From contig OZ020305.1 in assembly GCA_963971305.1 (NCBI GenBank), positions 10,697,001 through 10,761,000 on the forward strand: a stretch of 64,000 nt of DNA, given 5' to 3'. The notes under the pieces were generated by a model. It did no database searches and had not been told where the DNA came from. It was given only the letters and a program-made list of their open reading frames with translations. Shown here one piece after another: positions 57,034 through 64,000 of the stretch. How positions within the stretch are numbered: position 1 is the stretch's first letter; each line of letters starts with the position of its first letter. The DNA is from Arcuatula senhousia (lineage: Eukaryota > Mollusca > Bivalvia > Mytilida > Mytilidae). Both the position numbers and the translations under genes were made by a program.

Positions 57034-59715
57034 ATTAGAAATTTTAGTTTTGCTTATTTGTCCTTAACTTTGTTTCTATTCTAAAAAGATTAACATGCCA
57101 TTTGACCAATACAATAAAGATCTTAGATCAATGGGTTTTTTTGTAGAGCTATTTGATTTGAATATTGCAGCAAGTTTCAGCTTTTCTCTTTCTGCAATAT
57201 TATAAAAAGATACGTCGCCATTACCGTCATCTTTCGACCTCGACTGGATTAAAACTGTAGAGCTGAACACTTAAGTAAGCAATAGTCTTTCTCTATATGC
57301 AAATCATTTTCTTCTGTTTAGCAAGAACATAATTTAAAAAACTTATAAGAGGTCATTTAAATTTTAGCCGAATGAAAAGTTTAACAACTCCTGCAGCTGA
57401 AGTAAATGTAACGATTAGACATAAAAAGGCGATGCTGCTTTGCTTCTTTACCTAAACATTAAAACAATCATCAGAGTTTCTCTATCTGTGATTGGAATTT
57501 CGTTCTTTAAGAATGGTCAATCCTGATTTTTTTTTTAATAAAAGATTTTATAATGTGTGATGGAAATTGTACATAATTGTCCATTTAATCAAATGACAAA
57601 AATAAATCTAAAGGTCCGTGTGCTAATTTTCCATTATATATGACGTCAAAATTTTAAGGGAAATCTTAATCCTTTAGGTTTTTCATAACATTGTTAGGTT
57701 TTTGGCCTTAAAAACCATGAAGTTGTATCAAGATATTGTATAAATTCCATACAGTTGGTTTAAGGGTCTATATAATTAGAAAAAATTTGAAAAGTAGGGG
57801 TCAGTCATCAAAATAATTCTCAGTCTTTGAAGGCATAGTCTAGAGGACTTCCAAAATCAGACTGAAGTTTTGAAACATGAAGTGTGACCATCTTTAAAAA
57901 AAAACAAGTACCAAAGCGGGTATATGTTAATCGTTTTTTTTTTATTATAACGCATTTCTCTTCTAATCTTCCATCAGCAGCATTTGAATCAAAACTTTTT
58001 AAAGAAAAGGATTTGTTTGTTTGTTTGTTCTTTGTTTTACGTCCAGTCATAATCAGAACAAGAACTGATTGAAACAAGAAAACGAATATGTTGACCTACC
58101 AGGAACACAACACCCATATCGCAGACCCATGTATGCCATGTTCGACCACAAACCAAAAGAAAAACGAGCCTACCCACAACACAGGCAAATGTTCCCTCAA
58201 CGCATAATAGGCCAATGCAAATAAAGAGTGACGAAACCCTCTCCCAAACATTTCGCACAATTTGAAATCCTTACCTATGGTGACTGACAATGAAGAACCC
58301 TTACCTGAAATGAGGTAATACTAGTTTGAACACTTGGTTGGGATGTAGCCAACCCTTTCCCAGTTTTACATGATGCAATCCTCATTTTTATAAAATACAA
58401 AGCTGAATTCTGCTTGAGTTACCACACAATAGGAGGCAAAATGTTGGTGGGGAGGGAATAAAAGGAACAGTCATTAAGAAAAAAAAAGGAAATGCCATGA
58501 TATATGAACCTGATCATTGGTACATTAATCGAATTCTCATTACCTTTTCATTGGCGCCTGGACTTTAAACAAATCAATTACCAGTAGTTAGATTCCTGCT
58601 TCGAATTCAAAACTAATAGTAAAATAAGAATAACACTTTTTTCCAAAAGGGTTGGTATGTCATTTTGTTTACTATATTTGATTTAAAAGGCACCTACATA
58701 TATGTCTTTATGTGTTAACCTGATGGTAGCCAAGATGTACGAAAATATCATATGCATAGTTGCAAGGTGGTTCCATATAGACCTGAATCTGGTGTTTATT
58801 TTTTTCCATCTTCTTTTCCTAGTTATGTGTCTTTTTCATAATGCTTTACAAATAACATTTATATGGTTGCTTCATTTCTTGTCTGAATTGTCTCTGGATG
58901 TCTCTGTATAAACGAGATGGATGCCTTTAAAACAGAAACTAAGGTGCACTCACATTTTAGTATACAAGTATTCAAAGGATTGAAAAATATTTTTTTTAAC
59001 TGCATGATGTTAATATTGATAAAAGTCCAAATGTGGGTGTAAACTCTAAAAGTTTCGGTTACAACATTAGTGCCAGTTTAACAAACTGGTCGTAAATAAA
59101 ATTCTTAATAGGAGAATAGGAAAATTAGAAGGTAAATACCACGAATAAACTCAGATTTATGTTTTTAAAAACGTTGTAACGCTTCCTGGACACAAGAGTT
59201 ACCTGTCATACCAAGGTTCTATTTTACGGTTGTCGTAAAAGTCATTAGTTTGTGAATTACGACATGTGCAGCTACCACAGGACACCAGAAATATAAACCA
59301 AAATTATAGTCATTTAAAAGAACAATAAACCAAACTAAATACAAATTAAGGATTTATATTTCACGTTAAAGAACTATTATCCGTTTATTTTGACACATAA
59401 TTAATTCCGTACATTTATTTAATGTTTCACCTACTGGGTATCAGTTTCATATTTTGATACTTTAACACAACCTAATCTTAATGCGTTCACTGCAGGTCTG
59501 TGATCGAATGAAGCATGTACAATGTGTGAAACAAAGAGACATGGACCACACAAATATATCAATTTGGTTGTAAACTAGATAATAGTCAAAAGAAAAGAAG
59601 ACTAGACAGGAATAGCAAATAAACGAGCACTTAAAAGCATACGGTACACAAATGTCAAAAATCTCAAACAAAGTTTGCGTTAGTGAAACACTGGGTTTCT
59701 TTCCTTGTACTGCAC
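57034..59715. other. Intergenic AT-rich stretch
   Basis: No recognised repeat or gene. Short open frames (for example on the minus strand at 58037-58290) lack motifs or conservation evidence. Confidence 0.4.
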
Positions 59716-59719
59716 GTGG

Positions 59720-59885
59720 TCGAATAAAGGTAATAACAAAACTACCAAACTTGAATGATCAATCTCATAGTCCAGAGAAAATGACAAACACGAATCAGTC
59801 ATACCGGAGAATTGGTGGATCGCAATGGTCCTGACTTGGTACAGGCATTTCAAACGAAATGGTGGGTTAAACCAGGTTTAAATTC
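59720..59885 (-). repeat. Family F repeat copy
   Basis: ggtaataacaaaactaccaa, gatcgcaatggtcctgactt and ggtacaggcatttcaaacga match the family in minus orientation. Confidence 0.65.
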
Positions 59886-60559
59886 TCGTTGCTGAATTTG
59901 ATTTCCCTGTCAGACTATTTTTTTATTTAAGAGTAGTTTTCATTAGCACTTATGGTTTTCTATCTTTCAATATTGGGATTCAAATGCTGATGATTAGAGG
60001 TTTACTCCTTGAAATATGCATATACAACATATCCATAACTGTTTTTATACCCTCTTTCGCTGTATTAATATTACAACTGGTTAAAACAAGTCACCAGGAC
60101 AATAACAGCTTCAGAACAACAATCTTCAAGCTGTGACTAGAAACAAATATTTGAGATGGCTGATATTGCACGTACGAGGACTAAAAATGAAACAAAAATG
60201 TTGTATAATATTTATTTGAGAAAAAATACAACTTGTTTTTGTTTTAGATCAAGTCATATTAATTATAGACATGCTGCATATGAAACTCATTTGTTTGCCA
60301 CTTTTATTGATTCAATTGAAATTATTTATTATCTCATTTCTTAATTAGTGTTATCAGTATATGCAAAAAAAAAAAAACGATGCATCTTTGTATAAAGCCA
60401 GTTTTTATGATTCGATTTGAACAGGGTTGTCTTGTAAAAAGTGTGGGTATCACATTTCTACAAACCAATGTTCAAATTCAAAGGCTCAAAGTTAGTGTCG
60501 TCCAAGTGAATTGTTAAACAAGGTCCTATAAAATGTTGACAACTTAACACATGTCGACA

Positions 60560-61050
60560 CCTGCTTAAAGCAAAAATAAAGATCATCCCTAGGATGTCCC
60601 GAAAGACATGACCAATTACTGATTCCGATATAATTACTAGGTATTTAACTGTCAGTCAAAGGCTATAGAAATACCCCGAATGTTTTTGTTCCTTAATTGG
60701 TGTTATCATTATCAGGTTCTATGAAGATTGGAACATTAAATGCATGGTTTATGACCATGCCAGATTGTTAGAATGACAGGTAATTAGTTGAAATAACATT
60801 AGCCTTTTGTGAATGAATTTAACCTAATCATGGCTAATTGAAGCAATTAATTTGTTTTTAAGAACCTTAATTTTGTCATTGACGCCCTGTTATTAACCAG
60901 GCTATAATTCACTTCTTTAAAATCTTGTTTTTGTAGTGATATATGGGCAAGGATAAAGCTATTGAATTTTTAAGTTATTTTTGAATCAAAATAAGTCATT
61001 ATTAACTATAAACATATCAATTACAATTAATTAAAGGGTAATGAGATCCA
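60560..61050. promoter_or_regulatory. Candidate distal enhancer, homeodomain-site-rich
   Basis: A repeat-free, non-coding block with a very high density of TAAT/ATTA cores (gacaggtaattagttg, catggctaattgaagc, tacaattaattaaaggg) about 15 kb after EMX. It has the look of conserved non-coding DNA, but conservation cannot be tested here. Confidence 0.25.
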
Positions 61051-61621
61051 ACGGGTACCTGGAGTTTATAAAATTAGCTTCATAAAATGTTTTATTTACT
61101 TCAAGTTTTTTAGCCTTAGTTCATTAAAGAGATGAAAGTCTCTAGTCACACTCCAATATTTGCAATTATATAATTGGACATCACGTCTCATACATTGCCC
61201 CTCCCCAATCAAAGAAAAAAGGAAATATTTCAAATACGGATCTTTGATTTATAAATACAAGTTGAGCTTAAATAAATCAATGTTTATGCTTAATGGCAAT
61301 TGAATTTAGAATATTAACACATTTAGTTTATTAGTAATTAAAATATAGGTACATTCAAATCTTTGAAAGGTGACCCACAATATTTATACAAAATACCTTG
61401 TAAGTAGTTTTCGTGGATTTGTCTCATCAAAATATGAGAGTCTACGGGTTACTTTTTTATAGCAATAATCATATCAAGCACCAATTTTAACACGACGAGC
61501 AGACCTCGAGATGATATAATACGTTAACGTGTTGTTATATTTTTTCAATTAAGAAATGACTGTAATATTTTTTTTCTTTCATTGGGGTATGATTTTTTTT
61601 AATTGCAGTTTAGTTGCTCTG

Positions 61622-64000
61622 TAGATTCAAGATTCAAGATTTTATTGATACACTCAGACACAATTAAGGTAACATGAGGTAAATATATAATACATAGGTA
61701 CATAATGACAGGATGAATAAGTTGACATGGTACAGTAATCACACTAAATATTTGCTAAGTTGGTTTACAAAAGTTGCAACATTTGATAAAACTTTTACAT
61801 TACAAAATGATAACATACCTTTCATTTTATTTGAATTAGGATTCGTATGAAAATACCTTGGTATATATTTTTGTCTTAGCTGTTTAACCAATTCGTTTTC
61901 GCATTTAAAAAGATAGTGATATTCGTCGCCAATACCGCCTCCACACAAATGACACAATCTCTCTTCTCGTGGAATTTTGTTCCATCTTCCCGTTTCAATT
62001 GGAAATTTGATATTGCATGTTCTAAGTTTTGTTATGTATTTTCGCTTTGATTCGGGTAGTCTTAATAGGTAATTCTCAATACCGAATTCCGTCTTAAAAA
62101 TACCATAAAATTCTCCTCTAGATGAATTTAATATACTCGAAAACCACTTCTGAATAAACTGATCCCTGAAGCGGTTAAATATAACAGGCTTCAGGGTACC
62201 AAAATTCAATGAGAATTTGGTTTGCGAATATATAGCCCATACCCAACTGTCAAACAAAGATTTGATATGGGAGATCCATCTAAAGTTGAAGTTCTCTTCG
62301 ATGTGTAATTTCAACATTAGCTTATACAGGGTGCTGCTAAGTTTTGTTTCATTCTTTAAAAGTCTACACCAGAAAGAAATCATTCTCATGTTTACTCGAA
62401 TACTTAAAGGATGGCGTCCAAGTTCTCCATAGACCATGAAGTTTGGGGTTGATGGTCTGAGGTTAAGTATCCTTTTGCAAAACTGCAGGTGTAATCTTTC
62501 TAATATCTCAAGATTCTCATAACCCCAGACCTCGGACCCATAGAGTAAGATTGGCTCAACCAATGTGTCAAACAGTTTAAGTTGAACATCTACAGGTATA
62601 CAATGGTTTCTAATTTTTTTGAATACAGAGAATAACGACTTTTGCGATTGTTCAACTAGTTTTTTTCTTGCGTCACAAAAATTGCCATTACATTTGAAAA
62701 CAATACCAAGGTATGTCAGCGAATCAACAATATCTAAATCTATACCATTAAGTTTGAACACAGGGTGATGTCTAGATTTTCTTTTACTAAATACAATAAC
62801 TTTAGTTTTAGTAACATTGACTGATAGCTTCCATTGGTTACAATAGTCTTGGAAGGTATCAAGTGCTTTCTGCATGCCTTCTGCAGTTTCAGAAAATATA
62901 ACTGTATATCATCAGCATATAGTAATACAAAAATTTTAATGAACTGATGGAGAGTATCCTCGATTTTGTCTTTTAAGGTTGTCAAAGGTAAAACATCAAG
63001 ATCTTCAAAGTATTTCTCCAAGTCATTTAGAAAAATTGAAAATAAAAAGGGTGACAAGTTTTCACCTTGTCGTACACCATTCATACATAAGAAAAATTCA
63101 GATATTTCATTGTTATATGACACACAAGATTTAATATTGTCGTACATATTATAGATTATCCGGAAGCACTTTCCCTTGATACCATAATTCTGAAGCTTTT
63201 TCCAAAGACCAGCCCGCCAAACTGTGTCAAACGCCTTGCGGAAATCAATAAATGTACAGTACAATTTTTTACCGTAGGAAAAGTATAGTGAAATCAAGGC
63301 ATGCATAATAAATATGTTATCAGTAGTTGAGTAGCCCTTCCTGGAGCCGGATTGACATTTGGAAATAATATCAAACTCGCTAGATAAAAAGGTTAATCTA
63401 CTATTGATAATCGAGGTAAATAATTTACCTAAACAGCTTATAAGCGTTATAGCTCTATAGTTGTCTGGATCTTTCGAATCGCCTTTATTTTTATAGATAG
63501 GTCTAATAATTCCGTTTAACCATGTGTCCGGCACAATACCAGAATCAAAAACAAGATTAAACAACTTGCAGAAAATTGATATGAGTTCAGGCGAAGAGTA
63601 TTTGAAATATTCGTTGACAAATTCGTCAATACCCGCCGCTTTTCCATTTTTTAACCCTTTGATTGCATTTGTCACTTCATCTTCGGTTATCTCCCCATTT
63701 ATGATAGCATCATACAATTCGTTGTCGCATATGTTATCAAGGAAAGTGTCAGAATAATCTACATCATCAGTATCATCGTCACGTTCATTTAACTTTTTGA
63801 AATATTCATAAAATGTATCAATATCAATTTTTGCATCTTCCTTACTAAAAGAATTCATATCATTTAAAATCTTCCACATTGCCTTTGGATCAGATTTTGA
63901 TGCATGTCTAAGCTTATCTGCATTTTGTTCTTGAAAAAGTTTGAAACTCTTGTTCATTTCATTTCTGAATTCTTTTGCTTTCAAGTTTAATTCATTTTTG
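61622..64000 (-). mobile_element. LINE (non-LTR retrotransposon) copy 2, almost intact, 5' part beyond the window
   Basis: On the minus strand the frame runs in from beyond 64000. Blocks in order: NAIKGLKNGKAAGIDEF, NYRAITLISCLGKLF, SRKGYSTTDNIFIMHAL, FIDFRKAFDTVWRAGL (catalytic Asp), NGVRQGENLSPFLFS, and LYADD (YADD at 62908-62919). Just after it, two extra bases (62903-62904) shift the frame; the remainder (VIFSETAEG... to the stop near 61739) is fully open in the next frame and ends in a CxxC...H...C block (RLCHLCGGGIGDEYHYLFKC). That single lesion is the only one seen in 2.3 kb. The 3' end has AATAAA fused to a 7-bp tandem (aatcttg), a tail style of some LINE clades. Clade not assigned; related to the copy at 35750-38160. 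Confidence 0.88.

Noticed and set aside
59984..60000. ctgatga on the plus strand near 59988 as a hammerhead
   Set aside because: No gaaa and no complementary flanks.
1..64000. CRISPR arrays, operons, bacterial promoters or phage genes
   Set aside because: Nothing in the window has such structure; introns, LINEs and homeobox content show an animal genome.

Overview
The window looks like nuclear genomic DNA of a bivalve mollusc, most likely a marine mussel (Mytilidae). The sequence is AT-rich, intron-bearing and gene-poor. It is packed with interspersed families of the bivalve type: SINE-like copies with a TTTTACGCC start and a TTAGTCGCCTCTTACGACAAG core, pearl/HINE-like elements with (CCGT)n tracts and tandem cores, and retrozyme-type repeats with hammerhead ribozymes. 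No bacterial, viral or organellar gene organisation is visible. The organism is an inference from repeat style and gene content, not a database match.

Two host genes can be supported. (1) At the left edge (2-8479, + strand) is a family-B-like seven-transmembrane receptor of the adhesion/Methuselah type. It has an ectodomain exon (2-598), a 4.8 kb intron full of transposons, and a last exon (5422-8479) with the rest of the ectodomain, seven membrane segments and an extraordinary cytoplasmic tail of 51 tandem 11-residue units. This copy is broken by a 1-base frameshift near 5715-5719 and a nonsense codon at 6203-6205. (2) In the right half is a complete three-exon EMX (empty spiracles) homeobox gene, + strand: 39201-39606, 42196-42368 and 45181-45378. 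Splice phases match and the predicted protein is 258 residues, with an eh1-like repressor motif, a homeodomain split after its residue 44, and an acidic tail. It sits in a gene desert; several low-repeat, homeodomain-site-rich stretches around and inside it (33.3-33.9, 43.3-43.6, 53.5-54.0, 60.6-61.0 kb) are candidate enhancers.

Everything else is mobile or repetitive DNA. Two LINE copies lie on the minus strand (35.75-38.16 kb, with two frameshifts and a stop; 61.62 kb to the right edge, with only one visible lesion). There is a decayed Ty3/gypsy pol (55.3-56.9 kb) and a Penelope-like RT scrap (54.96-55.21 kb). Non-autonomous DNA elements include a mariner-like element with TA duplication (4019-5048), a hAT-like element with 8-bp duplication (20632-21970), a 685-bp foldback (15231-15915) inserted into a repeat whose uninterrupted version is at 35.5 kb, two elements built from palindromic motif arrays nested inside other elements (17810-18697 and 26565-27348), and small hairpin elements. 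SINE-like copies occur at 626, 19789 (perfect 12-bp duplication) and 47515, with older relatives elsewhere.

The most interesting structure is at 32131-33018: a 389-bp tandem repeat in which each complete unit carries a type I hammerhead ribozyme. A second, textbook hammerhead is at 48379-48422, nested in another repeat, and a decayed one is on the minus strand at 53135-53182. Repeat family labels used below: A = SINE-like, B/C/D/E = pearl/HINE-like families, F = the 'tggtacaggcat' family, G = the 'gcgtacacttattcca' family, H = the purine/pyrimidine-asymmetric family.
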